64,000 nt of DNA from Nyssa sinensis (GCA_008638375.1 CM018051.1:33081740-33145739); one strand, 5' to 3'. Positions 42,412-54,041 are shown, counted from the first letter of the stretch. The notes: generated by a model from the sequence alone, not told the origin. Numbers and translations: made by a program.

Positions 42412-45400
42412 CCTCTCTCTCTTTCCCACACTTGCACAAACAAGAACAAGTTATCAGAATCATACGGATCACATTCTCTTTGTAACAAATCTGTAACAAA
42501 TTCAGATTAGGATTAGACAAGCTCAGATTAGGATTAGCTAAGATTTTCTCTTCATATTTTCTGTTATCAGTTTATCTTATTCTTGCATATTTGAATTTCA
42601 AATATCTCATCGGCTACACATATATATTGGCATGTAATTTACACAAAATAAAATGAGAACTTTTTCTACCTCTTTCAATATTTGTCATGGTATCAGAGCA
42701 TCGATCCGTAACATAGATGGCCTCTCCTTCCAGTAACCTCATTGACAATGCCTCCAGCCTATACTTCCTGCACCATGGTGATAGTTCTGGTGCTGTCCTG
42801 GTTTCCCAACCCTTAACTGGTGACAATTATTCAACCTGGAGCCGATCTATGTCCATGGCTCTCAGTGCTAAGAACAAATTGGGCTTCATTGATGGCTCTA
42901 TTTCCCGTCCCTCTCAACAGACTGATAAATTATTTGAAGCATGGTCTCGCTGCAACAACATGGTCCTCTCATGGATATTAAACTCTGTATCTAAAGATCT
43001 TGTTGCCAGCATTATTTTCATTGACACAACTGCCGCCGTGTGGAAAGATCTTAAGGAACGTTTCTCTCAAAGCAATGCACCTCGCATATTTCAACTCCAA
43101 CAAGCCATTTTTTCCCTCTCCCAAAACCAAAAATCTGTCAGCCATTACTTTACACAACTCAAAGGGCTTTGGGATGAACTTAACAACTTTCGGCCTCTAC
43201 CCGCCTGTACTTGTAGTGCCTCCAAAACTCTTCTCAAATATCAACAACAGGAGCAAGTAATGTATTTTCTAATGGGACTCAATGAATCATATTCCTCGGT
43301 TCGTGGCCAGGCCCTTCTGATGGACCCTCTCCCACCCATCAACAAAGTTTTTTCACTTATACTCCAAGAAGAACGCCAACGTGAAGTGGCTTTCATCACC
43401 CACCCTGCTATGGAACCAGTTGCCCTACTCAGCCACCACACTCCACATCCTCCTCGCAATGATGCCAAACGAGGTCCTCCCCCATTCAAACGTGAGCGTC
43501 CCTTCTGCAATCACTGTCATATTCATGGCCACACAACTGCTCGTTGCTACAAGCTTCATGGCTATCCTCCTGGCCATCGACTTCACCAACCCCCCTCGGC
43601 CAATCAGGTTTCCGGCACTGATATTCCCATTGCCACACCTCAACTTCCTTTTACTAAGGAACAATGTGAGCAACTGCTTGGACTTCTCAATATTTCATCT
43701 TCATAGCCTATGGCCAACCATGTCAGTGCAGGTAGTTCACAATCCTCCACCAACCTCTCAGGTACTTCCGATTGCCTCTCTGTATCTAGTTCGCTTCATC
43801 CTTGGATCCTTGACACAGGAGCGACTGACCATATGGTCACTTCTCTCTCCTCACTCACAACCATTACTTCTTCCATATCTCGTCCAGTTCATCTCCCGAA
43901 TGGCACATCTATCATGGCTTCTCATATTGGCACCGTATCTCTCTCTCCTTCTCTGCTTCTCACTGATGTCCTTTACGTTCCCTCTTTTACATTCAATTTA
44001 ATTTCAGCAAGTAAACTTATCTCCACCAATTCCTGTTGTCTAATTTTTACCTCTAACTTTTGTTTTATCCAGGACCAGCTGTCATGGAAGACGATTGGTT
44101 TGGCTAAACGGACAAATGGCCTCTACTATTTGCTGCCTTCCTCTCCTTCTCGCGTACACTCGGCTTCAACTTTAGACTCTTCCTCCACTTTATGGCATAG
44201 ACGTTTAGGACATCTCTCTTTTTCTCGGTTATCTTGTTTGAATAATGATGTAATCAATTTTTCAATTTCAAAAAATGAACATTGTAATGTTTGCCCCTTA
44301 GCAAAACAAAAACGAGTCCCTTTTCCCATTAGTCGAATTTCCACATCTTCCCCATTTGACATGCTACATTGTGACATATGGGGACCAATGCCCCTTGCCT
44401 CTCATGATGGTTCAAAATATTTTTTAACCATCGTGGATGATTTCACGCGCTGCACATGGGTTTATTTAATGAATCATAAATCCCAAACTCGCTCTCTCTT
44501 GTCCTCTTTCCTTAACCTCATTGAAACCCAGTTTTCTTCAAAAGTTAAAATTCTACGTAGTGATAATGGTTTGAAATTTAATATACAATCTTTCTATGCT
44601 GCAAATGGAACTATTCACCAACGTAGTTGCATTGCCACACCTCAGCAAAATGGCGTAGTCGAACGTAAACACCAACATCTACTCAATGTTGCTCGTGCCT
44701 TTCGGTTCCAATCCAATTTACTTATCCAATATTGGGGTGATTGCATTCTCACAGCAACATACCTTATCAACCGCGTTCCCACACCTCTCCTCTCAGGTCG
44801 TTCCCCATATGAAGTCCTCTTTAAATCCAAACCAAGCTACACCCATCTTCGCATTTTTGGTTGCCTTTGCTATGCCTCCACCATCATCACTCACCGATCA
44901 AAATTTGACCCTCGTGCTCGTGCCCGCGCTTGTGTTTTCCTTGGTTATCCATTTGCTACCAAGGGATACAAAGTTCTTGACTTACAAACAAAACAAACCT
45001 TCATCTTAAGAGATGTCACTTTTCATGAATGTATATTTCCCTTTGCCTCAAACCCCACCATTTCGTACCCACCTCAACCTGAGAGTCATCCTGTTTTACC
45101 AACACCAATTGTTCCAACCAATATCCCGACATCTTCTCTACCACATCCACATGATTCACCCTCCATCATTGATTTCGTCCCTCTTAGTTCTCCACCTCCG
45201 CATGACTCACTTTCAATCACTGATTCTGTCACTCGTAGTTCTTCACGCACCCGTCATCCTCCAAGCTACCTACAAGACTATCATTGCAAATTGGCCCTGT
45301 CGTCGCACCAAACCAACTTCTCCAATCAGCATGGTTTTCCACAACCAGGTACTCCTTATTCTCTTTCTTCTTTTATTTCATATGATAATTTGTCCCCCTC

Positions 45401-47448
45401 TTACCGTCATTTTTCAATTGCTCTTTCTTACCACACCGAACCCACATCTTACCGTGAGGCTGTGAAACACCAACACTAGCGTGATGCCATGGCTACTGAG
45501 ATTAAAGCATTGGAAGCCAATCACACTTGGACTCTCACTTCCTTACCACCTCACAAAAGGGCTATTGGTTGCAAATGGGTATACCGAATCAAGCACAAAT
45601 CTGATGGCAGTATTGAACGATACAAAGCTAGATTAGTGGCTAAAGGTTATACACAACAAGAGGGCCTCGATTACCAAGAGACTTTTTCACCAGTTGCCAA
45701 ACTGGTCACTGTTCGATGTTTGCTTGCAGTTGCTGCCTCGCAAAATTGGCACATTCGCCAACTTGAAGTCAATAACGCCTTCATTCATGGTGATCTCCAT
45801 GAAGAGGTCTACATGACTCTTCCTCCCGGATTTACTCGACAGGGGGAGCATTCAGTTTGTCGCCTCAACAAATCATTATATGGCCTTAAACAGGCTTCTC
45901 GGCAATGGTTTTGCAAGTTCTCATCCGCATTGCTTGGTTGTGGCTTTATTCAGTCCAAATCCGACTACTCTCTCTTCACTCGGCATCAAGGTTCCTCCTT
46001 CATAACTCTTCTTATATATGTTGATGACATAATTCTTGCAGGCAATAATCTTAAAGCCATTGAAGAGCTCACAACTCGGCTGAACACCCATTTCAAGCTC
46101 AAAGATCTTGGTCATTTAAAATTCTTTCTTGGTCTTGAGGTTGCACGATCAAAACATGGCATCTCTTTATGCCAACGCAAATATGCCCTTGAGATACTTC
46201 AAGATTCTAGTTTTCTTGGTTGCCGTCCCTCCTCCTTTCCCATGGAGCAACATTTAAAACTCAACCATTCCGATGGGCCACTCTTGGATGATCCTAGTAT
46301 TTATCGTCGACTCATTGGTCGACTTGTATACCTCACCATAACCCGTCCGGATATAACCTACTCAGTCCAAGTATTAAGCCAATACATGTCTACTCCGCAA
46401 CAACCACACTTGGATGCCGCCTACCGTGTGCTTCGTTACATCAAAAGTTCACCAAGTCAAGGCGTATTTTTTCCTTCTCAATGCTCCATGCAATTACAAG
46501 CTTATTGTGACTCCGATTGGGGTAGTTGCATGGACAGCAAGCGTTCGGTTCCAGGATATTGCATCCTGCTTGGCAACTCTCCAATCTCCTGGAAATCAAA
46601 GAAACAAAGCACCGTCTCTCGATCATCGGCTGAAGCAGAATACCGCGCGATGGCTGTTACTACATGTGAAATTACTTGGCTTCTTTCTCTGTTGAAGGAC
46701 TTAACTATCTCTCATCCTCAACCAGCAATAATGTATTGTGACAATAAAGCTGCACTACACATTGCCGCAAATCCAGTCTTCCACGAACGCACAAAGCATA
46801 TCGACATAGATTGTCATGTGGTTCGCGAAAAACTCCAAAGTCGTTTGATCTCCACCGCAAAGATTCCCTCTTCACAAAACATTGGAGATCTCTTTACCAA
46901 ACCACTCAGTGCAGCTCACCTATCGGGACTACTTTCCAAGTTGGGTACCTCAAATATTCACCACCCAACTTGAGGGGGAGTATCAGAATCATACGGATCA
47001 CATTCTCTTTGTAACAAATCTGTAACAAATTCAGATTAGGATTAGACAAGCTCAGATTAGGATTAGCTAAGATTTTCTCTTCATATTTTCTGTTATCAGT
47101 TTATCTTATTCCTGCATATTTGAATTTCAAATATCTCATCGGCTACACATATATATTGGCATGTAATTTACACAAAATAAAATGAGAACTTCTTCTACCT
47201 CTTTCAATATTTGTCACAAGTACTGAATGATTCAAATTTAATTTATTGCATTCAAACATGAGCTTCTTGTGAAAATAATTTCATCATCAAATGCTCCTAT
47301 ATCATAGGATAAGAAATATTAGGCCATTTGAAATCTTCCAACATTATTCACTCTAATAAACACACATTTTGAAAGCCATTTCTTCTTTAAAGTTTTGGGG
47401 ATATATAATAATTTCAAATGCAATCTAATAGATGGAGTTCAATACAAG

Positions 47449-47486
<38 letters not shown>

Positions 47487-47676
47487 ACATGTGGTGGTAA
47501 TGGCAGGGAATAGGCAAGGGTTGGTGAATCTTTACAATGATATGGAGGCTTGAGCAGGATATGCAGATATACAAGTGATGTGGGAGATGATTCATTCCTC
47601 GTGTCCTCCCAATTACTACAACACCAAAAGCAGCAGCAGGCCTTCTCATTGGAGATTCTGTTTTAGGCCGACTTGA
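42236..47676 (+). CDS. Small plant protein gene, two exons, intron invaded by copia
   Basis: Exon 1 is 42236-42344 ([20 protein letters not shown]...FRYKAK plus one base, donor AAAG|GTAAGA). Exon 2 ends with TGA at 47674-47676 and encodes [15 protein letters not shown], then [10 protein letters not shown]. The ...[12 protein letters not shown]... and WRFCF ends remind me of a small uncharacterised plant family, but I cannot name it. The obvious acceptor (GGCAG at 47502-47506) gives [15 protein letters not shown] followed by a TGA at 47551-47553. A second acceptor (GAGCAG at 47552-47557) is exactly 51 bases further, keeps the frame and skips that TGA. The intron holds the young copia element (42452-47216) and CT microsatellites on both sides. 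The gene may be intact through the second acceptor or may be a recent pseudogene. Confidence 0.55.
42384..42424. repeat. (CT)n microsatellite
   Basis: About 18 CT units with small interruptions, inside the intron of the small gene. Confidence 0.9.
42452..42687 (+). repeat. 5' LTR of the young copia element
   Basis: Starts TATCAGAATC (not TG) and ends TATTTGTCA. Differs from the 3' LTR at two sites. Confidence 0.95.
42717..43706 (+). CDS. Copia gag
   Basis: 329 codons from ATG at 42717. The N-terminal block is [20 protein letters not shown], with the UBN2/gag core [20 protein letters not shown] and [13 protein letters not shown]. The zinc knuckle at about 43506-43547 is [14 protein letters not shown] (CX2CX4HX4C). 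The frame closes with TAG at 43704. Two codons later the same frame opens into pol. It packages the element RNA into virus-like particles in the cytoplasm. Confidence 0.93.
   Translation: MASPSSNLIDNASSLYFLHHGDSSGAVLVSQPLTGDNYSTWSRSMSMALSAKNKLGFIDGSISRPSQQTDKLFEAWSRCNNMVLSWILNSVSKDLVASIIFIDTTAAVWKDLKERFSQSNAPRIFQLQQAIFSLSQNQKSVSHYFTQLKGLWDELNNFRPLPACTCSASKTLLKYQQQEQVMYFLMGLNESYSSVRGQALLMDPLPPINKVFSLILQEERQREVAFITHPAMEPVALLSHHTPHPPRNDAKRGPPPFKRERPFCNHCHIHGHTTARCYKLHGYPPGHRLHQPPSANQVSGTDIPIATPQLPFTKEQCEQLLGLLNISSS
43710..45479 (+). CDS. Copia pol part 1: protease and integrase
   Basis: Same frame as gag. The protease site is [11 protein letters not shown] near 43802. The integrase zinc finger is [14 protein letters not shown] ... 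[14 protein letters not shown]. The core carries the DDE residues: the Asp in [10 protein letters not shown], the Asp in RSDNGLKFN and the Glu in [12 protein letters not shown]. The C-terminal end is [20 protein letters not shown]. It stops at TAG 45477-45479 (KHQH*RDAMATE), where related copia proteins carry Trp. The loss is therefore probably a single TGG to TAG change. Confidence 0.93.
   Translation: MANHVSAGSSQSSTNLSGTSDCLSVSSSLHPWILDTGATDHMVTSLSSLTTITSSISRPVHLPNGTSIMASHIGTVSLSPSLLLTDVLYVPSFTFNLISASKLISTNSCCLIFTSNFCFIQDQLSWKTIGLAKRTNGLYYLLPSSPSRVHSASTLDSSSTLWHRRLGHLSFSRLSCLNNDVINFSISKNEHCNVCPLAKQKRVPFPISRISTSSPFDMLHCDIWGPMPLASHDGSKYFLTIVDDFTRCTWVYLMNHKSQTRSLLSSFLNLIETQFSSKVKILRSDNGLKFNIQSFYAANGTIHQRSCIATPQQNGVVERKHQHLLNVARAFRFQSNLLIQYWGDCILTATYLINRVPTPLLSGRSPYEVLFKSKPSYTHLRIFGCLCYASTIITHRSKFDPRARARACVFLGYPFATKGYKVLDLQTKQTFILRDVTFHECIFPFASNPTISYPPQPESHPVLPTPIVPTNIPTSSLPHPHDSPSIIDFVPLSSPPPHDSLSITDSVTRSSSRTRHPPSYLQDYHCKLALSSHQTNFSNQHGFPQPGTPYSLSSFISYDNLSPSYRHFSIALSYHTEPTSYREAVKHQH
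45489..46973 (+). CDS. Copia pol part 2: reverse transcriptase and RNase H
   Basis: Continues the same frame after the TAG. RT blocks: [65 protein letters not shown], and the catalytic [11 protein letters not shown] near 46016. RNase [51 protein letters not shown]. It ends with TGA at 46971 next to the PPT. All catalytic residues that I can see are present. Confidence 0.93.
   Translation: MATEIKALEANHTWTLTSLPPHKRAIGCKWVYRIKHKSDGSIERYKARLVAKGYTQQEGLDYQETFSPVAKLVTVRCLLAVAASQNWHIRQLEVNNAFIHGDLHEEVYMTLPPGFTRQGEHSVCRLNKSLYGLKQASRQWFCKFSSALLGCGFIQSKSDYSLFTRHQGSSFITLLIYVDDIILAGNNLKAIEELTTRLNTHFKLKDLGHLKFFLGLEVARSKHGISLCQRKYALEILQDSSFLGCRPSSFPMEQHLKLNHSDGPLLDDPSIYRRLIGRLVYLTITRPDITYSVQVLSQYMSTPQQPHLDAAYRVLRYIKSSPSQGVFFPSQCSMQLQAYCDSDWGSCMDSKRSVPGYCILLGNSPISWKSKKQSTVSRSSAEAEYRAMAVTTCEITWLLSLLKDLTISHPQPAIMYCDNKAALHIAANPVFHERTKHIDIDCHVVREKLQSRLISTAKIPSSQNIGDLFTKPLSAAHLSGLLSKLGTSNIHHPT
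46981..47216 (+). repeat. 3' LTR of the young copia element
   Basis: 236 bp, same ends as the 5' LTR. Confidence 0.95.
47452..47485. repeat. (CT)n microsatellite
   Basis: About 17 CT units, 21 bases before exon 2 of the small gene. It may act as part of the pyrimidine tract of the intron. Confidence 0.95.
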
Positions 47677-48337
47677 ATTATGCGTTTCCTATTCAAAGAA
47701 ATGGTTTTGGATAGTTTTGATACACGTCTTTCTTTTTGTCACTCTCTTGGCTTCAATAAGAGGTCTAATTTCCCTTCCACAGCAAGGAAAATAGCAGAAC
47801 TCAACCTCCATTATATGTAAATATCAGTGGCTGAGTATATATATAGATTACAAATATTACAAGATCATCTATGATCCAACATAATCAAGTGAATTCTATT
47901 TAACAAACTTCCCTGTGCTCTGATAAACTGCAGTCTTGATCCAAAAATAAGCCCAAATTCTCCTACTTCATGCCATATTACGGACCGTAGCAACAGATGG
48001 ATATATTTAAGAGAGATAATTTCTGTCAAATCATACAATAATATAATTGTGTGAGAAAAATTATTCTTAAGGTAAAAACCTTGATCTAATAGATGATCAA
48101 GACACAAGTTTCAAGTATCACTGAAGACACTAGTAGTATAAAATCTTTGCCCTTGGAACTGTCGCAAGAAGAGCTTAAGCTCATCAGGTTTGCAGGTAAA
48201 AATGTTGGCCAAAAGTAACCTATATATAATCAATGAAAACAATTTAACTGACAGCTACAATCTGATATTACATTTACTATGGTTTCCACAAATAACAAAA
48301 TTTATTCTTTATGGCTTTAATCCCTTCATCTTAACAT

Positions 48338-48389
<52 letters not shown>

Positions 48390-48539
48390 TTTCTAGATAA
48401 CAACACCCCTAATTTTCAAACTCTAGTCTAGCATGAAACAAGGCTCGAAATCTTCATACTTCAGCATCAACAACACTCCTGATCTTCTGCCAAAGGAACA
48501 AACTCTAAATTATTTAGTGAGAAACAAGGCTGGAAATCT
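47677..48539. other. Intergenic between the small gene and ferritin
   Basis: No gene recognised. Both genes point toward each other here. The CA/TA microsatellite is at 48342-48390. Confidence 0.5.
48342..48390. repeat. (CA)n(TA)n microsatellite
   Basis: About 14 CA units followed by about 10 TA units, downstream of the ferritin stop codon. Confidence 0.95.
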
Positions 48540-51500
48540 TCACACTGCAGCATCACCTTCATGCAGGAGCATTTGATCAAAGTGCCACACCCCTGCAAAT
48601 GCAACAAACAACTACTATTAGTGCCGGTGGAGAAAAGAAAAGAATGAATGGACACATGCATGGTAGTGAATTATATGAAAAGAACGTAGTAGCAGTGGCC
48701 GAGTCATAATAAAATTTTAAAGAAAAATGACAACAAATAATGAAAGTGAAAGTTCGATTTATACCATGTCCTTTTCCAACCATTCTCAATTGAGTGACAT
48801 AATCTGCAATTTTCTTAATGGCTTCAACCTAACAAATGGGGGAAAAATGATTAGTGACATTTAATATCCACAAAGGTTGTCTTTTTCATTCAGGACATAC
48901 TTCACTTATTGACAAGTGATTATCAAATTGTTGATATATTTCATATATGTTTTCTTACACACAGTTGTCTGTTATCCTTGGGCTGTAGTCCCTTATTGAA
49001 GAACTATATGTCTTCCGTATAACATTTTACTTCCAAACATGTTAAACAATAGATAAATAAGAAAACTGTGGTTTTCATAAAATGTGTTTCTGCACAAAAC
49101 GTTTTAGAAAAGACAAGAAGTGAAGAAGCAATGTTTTTCAATCCATTTTGTATCACAAAGTCTGTGTCAGTGGGCCATAAAAAAATAGCTTCCTTGGCTC
49201 TTTGATTGCCCTTTCCCATACCAAAACTGTAGTGGGTATTAAACCAAGAGAGAAGTAAAACTTGATGTTGTAAGTTCACCTGCTCAGTTAAAAATTCAGT
49301 CTCAACAAAATCTGACATTTGAGCATCATTGTTTCGATCAGCCACCTGTTGTCCATCAAGAACACGGAATATCTCAGAAGTAGCCCAAGCATAATCACAA
49401 GAAGTTGCAAACTTGTACACCATGTGTTTATTGACTGATTGTTTTCATTACAGCAAGCCTCCATTTCAGAGAGAAATTTCAAAATAAGAAGACAATATAA
49501 AAGGGTAAAGATGTTTTACACTGTGCAAGCTCAGAAGTTTCTCATTTGTTAATTTCTCCAAGGACAGTGCTAGTTCCATTGCTGAAACAAGAACCATAGA
49601 CAATCAGAGAAAATTACACAAGATATAATGGAAATCACTGTTAAAAACAGAAGCACAGCACGATACTTGGATAGTTAGATCTAATGGTGTATGAGATAGA
49701 ATTTGAGGCATATATGTGATGAAAAATTAACAAAATTGGTGGAACATGTGTTCCATTTGTATATAAATGCAAGCAAGAGTATGCACCATATCAATAAAGC
49801 AACAATCTATAACTACCTACAAACTACGAAGCATGGAAAAGAAACAACAAACTTACCATACAATGCATCACCCTTCTCCACATGATCGAACTCTGAAAGA
49901 GGCATCAGTATAGAATGTAGCTTCACTCTTCCACCTCGTATGTTCTAATATTAATCAAAAGTTAATATGTATGTACATTTAAATCTAACAGAAACCAGAG
50001 TAACTATGAATATTACTCAAGATTGGGGGGAAAACAGGAGGAAACACATGATTTGAAAGCACCTGGTATTTCATTAGTTTCTCGGCATGTTCTCTTTCTT
50101 CTTCACTTGACTCCTTGAAAAATCTGATTGCAACAAAGATAATACATCAACTCATGCAAATTATGAAAATGAAAAGGTAAGGAGGATTCCATTGACTTGT
50201 GTGATTACTTGGCAAGGCCCTTAAGCGCAATGTTGTCTCTGTCAAAATAGGCATACATGGAGTGATACACATAGGACACATTGTATTCCACACTGCAAAT
50301 TGAACAAAGAAATTTAAAAGCAAGTAAGAAGATAATAAATGAAACATAGATTGATATTGCAGATATAAATAAAATCTGGAATATAATCTAGACAAATTAA
50401 AAATAGTTGGAGAAAACAACATTAGGAAAGAATTCGTATTTCTAGTAATTTTCTTTTCTTTTTTAAAAAAAAGGGTGTACGAAGATTTCTTTTCTTTTTT
50501 TTCCCACTATATTTTCTAATATATTGATGCAAGGTAGTAGGGCCCTCGTCAAAATTATAGGTTAAGTAACTGTTTATTTCATTTCATGAACATGATTAAT
50601 GTCCACGGCTAAACGGTTTGCCTAAACGAGAGAGACTAAAAAATTGGCTATATTTGGCTAGAAAAAGAATTTAGAAAATGATAGTAATAAAAAGTTAAAT
50701 AAGGAAAAGAAAATTAAAGGAAAATTATTTTTTCTCAACATATTTGATTAGGATGAATAAGTTTTAAAAACTTGACGGTAAATTGAATTGACCTCTTCCG
50801 AGATTTTTGATAATTACAAAGATTTTTTTTTGCATTATTTTAAAACTTGGATCAATTTTTTCTAACTTTTCTTTTAATTTTCAAATAAATATTAATTAAA
50901 ATCTTATTTGGCTAAAAAATATAAATTATTTTATCTTAAATTTATTTTTATATAAAATAAAAAATTATTTAAAAATTTAGAAAAATTAATTAAAATTTAA
51001 AAAATGCAAAAAATCAAATAAAAATGACACATTCATCTTTTTAAAACAAATTTAGGCCGGAGAGAAAGTGTTTGTAATTTTTCAATAAAAATAAAAGAAA
51101 TCAGTATCATTTCAAAAATTTCATGACAAGTCTTTATTATTATCAGTAACTTTAAAGAAATTTTCAGTAAGAGAGGTCAATATAATTTACCCAAAACTTA
51201 AAAATCTAAAATAAATATAAGAAGGAATAATCAATGAGGTTTTCATTATGAGAAGGTATGAAAAGAGTTAGAAATGCGCAACTTTAAGGTGTAAGCAAAA
51301 ACTTAAAATTTTTTTACAAGATAATCTAGAAAGTAGGAATAATTTTCCTTTACCCACGCTCTCCTCCTAATCAAATGTAGCCAAAAAGTCTAAAATTTGA
51401 AAAATTGAGAAAAACGTTGTCTCCATTTGGATTTTGGAAGGAACTAAGGAAGGAAAATGCCCTCAAAAGCTTTAAAATAGAAGTGCTTTTAAGAATTTCA

Positions 51501-53385
51501 CATTAATTCATTTCTTTAGTTGTTTCTGATATCCAAGCGGGGTCATAATTAATAATAGGCCTGACAAAATAGATGAGTCGGGCAAATTTTGGACGGGTTA
51601 AAAATGGATTGGGTTAAAATGGGTTGAATTCATATTTGACTCATAATTAAACGAGTCAAAAACGAGTTGAGTCACATACGGGTCAGGTTAACCCGAATCC
51701 AACCCGTTAATTTTTTTTTTACTTTAATGAAAAAAACATTATTTTTAAATAATCACAATAATTGTTTTACTTTGGATCTCTTGAAAATTCAACAAAACAC
51801 CATTACTAAAAAAAAGTTAAGAATACAATTAAAAAATTAACGGGTCGGCTCAGTTTCAGTTTAAAATTCGAGTAAACCGAACCAACTAGAAAACCGAACT
51901 CTCACAATTTTTCTAAAAATTAATATGTATATATATATATGTGAGTATTATATATATATATATTATACTATATATATATATATACATACACATATATAGT
52001 ATACGATGTGTACTGTATATATACATACATACTATATTATATATATATGTGTGTGTGTGTATATATATATACACATATTGTATTATATATATGTATGTAT
52101 ATATACTGTATTATGTATGTATATATGTATATATATTGTATTATGCATGTATATGTGTATATATATTGTATTATATATAGATATACTATGTTATCTATAT
52201 TATATATATATATATATATATGCACTGTATTACAGTATTATGTATATATTCATTGTATATTATATATATATATATTATATTATATATATAGCACTGTATA
52301 CATAGACATATATATAGTATACTATACATATGTCATAAATATATATATATATATATATATAGATATATCTACATATATAAATATATATAATATACTATAT
52401 ATATGTGCCAAGTATAATTAGATGAAATCATTTATTAATATTTTAAAATAGTTAAGAGTTTATCAATTTTTAAAATGAGAGAGTGAATTTTGAGTTTTAT
52501 AATTACTAAATTATTTATGAAGTACTCATTAGTTGTCATGACTATATATTGTATATGTTTTACTATTTTATTTTTTTTCAAACAAAAAAAAATATATTCT
52601 TTTTTTTTTTATATATATATATATATGTATTCCTATATATATATATAAATAGAGATATATATATATGTGTGTGTGTATATATATATATATTCTTATATTC
52701 TTATATTATTTTGTTATTTTTCATTCTCAACTCGTCAAACATCCATATTCAACTCGTATTGACCCGCTAAATTGACGGATTCTTTATTATTCAATCCGTT
52801 TATGACCTGCTAATTGAATGAGTTATCCATATCCATGTATTGACCCACTAAATTGACGAATTCCTTATTATTCAATCCGTTTATGACCCGCTAATTGAAT
52901 GAGTTATCCATATCTATTAATTAGTGAGCGGTTTAGGACGAGTTTACGGGTTTGGATAATATTTGCCACCTCCAATTAATAATGGGACAAACAATCCATA
53001 GAATTTCTGTAAATCATAAAGACGAAAAACAAATAAAAATATAGAAAGAAGCAATTAAATAAAAAAAAAAGAGTAGTAAAAGAATTGCTCACTTAATCTG
53101 CTCATTGATTGCAGCTTCACACTCCTCTAAGAACCTCTGGCGAGCAAGCGAAAGTTGGGGAGAAATTGGGACCATAAGGGCCTCCTTCTTAACCTCTTCA
53201 AAAGGCTGGAACACCACCCCTGTCAACGGCAAATTCCCAGTTTCCATTGAAGCTGAAACAACAAAACCATCACCTCGTCTTCTGGGCATAAGACTGATAG
53301 CAGCAGAGGTAGAAGAAAGAGATGAGCTAAACAAGGGCCCAAGACTAGCCCCTTGCATTGTAGGGAGAGAAACAGCTGAAAACAT
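48540..53385 (-). CDS. FER: Plastid ferritin, eight coding exons
   Basis: Iron-storage protein of the plastid stroma that forms a 24-subunit shell and oxidises Fe(II). Exons (minus order) are 53385-53093, 50292-50209, 50123-50063, 49944-49857, 49581-49520, 49345-49280, 48828-48765 and 48592-48540. All joins are GT-AG and in frame, giving 256 residues. Residues 1 to about 48 form a Ser-rich transit peptide ([16 protein letters not shown]). The plant extension peptide follows ([20 protein letters not shown]). Ferroxidase residues are visible: Glu in NVEYNVSY, Glu and His in EEREHAEK, Glu in [10 protein letters not shown], Gln in FLTEQ. It ends [19 protein letters not shown]. Eight exons is the usual plant ferritin structure. 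Intron 1 is 2.8 kb and carries two MITE-like insertions. The gene looks intact. Confidence 0.97.
50774..51192. mobile_element. MITE family II, copy 2, in ferritin intron 1
   Basis: 419 bp, flanked by AAAACTT at 50767-50773 and 51193-51199. Inverted termini: GGTAAATTGAATTGACCTCT at the left against GGGTAAATTATATTGACCTC read from the right. Same family as 17557-18908. Non-coding. Confidence 0.7.
51557..52973. mobile_element. hAT-like non-autonomous element, copy 2, in ferritin intron 1
   Basis: 1417 bp, flanked by a perfect 10-base repeat AATTAATAAT (51547-51556 and 52974-52983). Ends AGGCCTGACAAAAT and, inverted, GGAGGTGGCAAAT. It shares with 17987-18879 the 'gggtta' rich left block, the long TA microsatellite core and the 'ttctcaactcgtcaaacatc' block. 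The repeat 'attcaatccgtttatgacc' near the right end occurs twice in this copy. No transposase. Confidence 0.75.
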
Positions 53386-53387
53386 TG

Positions 53388-53390
<3 letters not shown>

Positions 53391-53428
<38 letters not shown>
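53391..53428. repeat. (GA)n microsatellite in the ferritin 5' leader
   Basis: About 19 GA units, ending five bases upstream of the ferritin ATG. The mRNA leader carries (UC)n there. Confidence 0.9.
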
Positions 53429-53431
<3 letters not shown>

Positions 53432-53520
53432 GAAGAATAATGGAGATTGAATTGACAGAGAATTAATTGAGCAAATGATCAACGAAAAGCTATCACGGTG
53501 TGAGGAATATTAGTTGATTG

Positions 53521-53530
53521 TTTATATAGA
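53521..53530 (-). promoter_or_regulatory. TATA box of ferritin
   Basis: Minus strand TCTATATAAA, 136 bases upstream of the ATG, leaving a leader of roughly 100 bases. Confidence 0.7.
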
Positions 53531-53635
53531 GGTTGCCTGACTACTCCAAGAGACTTCTGGCGGCACACGATTCATTTTGAACCGTTAAATGGACTGACAC
53601 CTGGACGGCCTAGATTGAAAAGGGTTGACGGGAGT

Positions 53636-53649
53636 GTGGCGAGCTCGTG
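53636..53649 (-). promoter_or_regulatory. Putative iron-dependent regulatory sequence (IDRS)
   Basis: The minus strand reads CACGAGCTCGCCAC. The IDRS that represses plant ferritin genes at low iron is, from memory, CACGAGGCCGCCAC in Arabidopsis and maize. Twelve of 14 positions agree. It lies about 105 bases upstream of the TATA box and 251 bases upstream of the ATG, in a plausible place. Confidence 0.6.
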
Positions 53650-54041
53650 GCTTATCCGAAATCTAGCGGAATCTGAGGGAAATATTCGGTACACGTCACC
53701 ATCAAAATGGTATCCCAATACTTGGGTCTCCTTTCACACACTGAGTTGGATACCGACAACTGGATCACTGAAGGGCCTTGAAGAAATTCCTTGTCCTTGT
53801 ATGTGGAATTACTGAATTATCCCTATCGTTGAGTCTGTTTCGAGCGACGACTCTTTATATCATCTCCAATGCGTCCAGTTTGGAAAGAGTCTCTATTTTT
53901 ATTTTTACGTTGGACCAATTAAAGAGTTGAACGACGGGTGGACGTTATAGAGCAGAAGAGGCTGGTATCTTATTACAGTTGATTGTGAATCTAGAACAAG
54001 TTTTTTTTGTCAAAATGAAGAAAATTATCGGAGGCCACTAG
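53650..54041. other. Ferritin upstream region
   Basis: No gene seen. The ORF at 53615-53815 has no domain and overlaps the ferritin promoter. Confidence 0.4.

Larger units (their letters stand above)
42452..47216 (+). mobile_element. Young Ty1/copia retrotransposon
   Basis: It is flanked by CAAGT at 42447-42451 and 47217-47221. The LTRs are 42452-42687 and 46981-47216, 236 bp each, differing at only two positions (T/C near 42582 and 42664). PBS TGGTATCAGAGC follows at 42688, the usual initiator-Met tRNA match. PPT GAGGGGGAG is at 46972-46980. One reading frame runs from 42717 to 46973, interrupted only by two TAG codons (43704-43706 and 45477-45479). Order is gag-protease-integrase-RT-RNase H, as in copia. 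The insertion is recent. It is nearly autonomous but for the stops. Confidence 0.97.

Noticed and set aside
47551..47553. TGA as a selenocysteine codon in the small gene
   Set aside because: Land plants lack selenocysteine insertion machinery. A stop mutation or alternative acceptor explains it.
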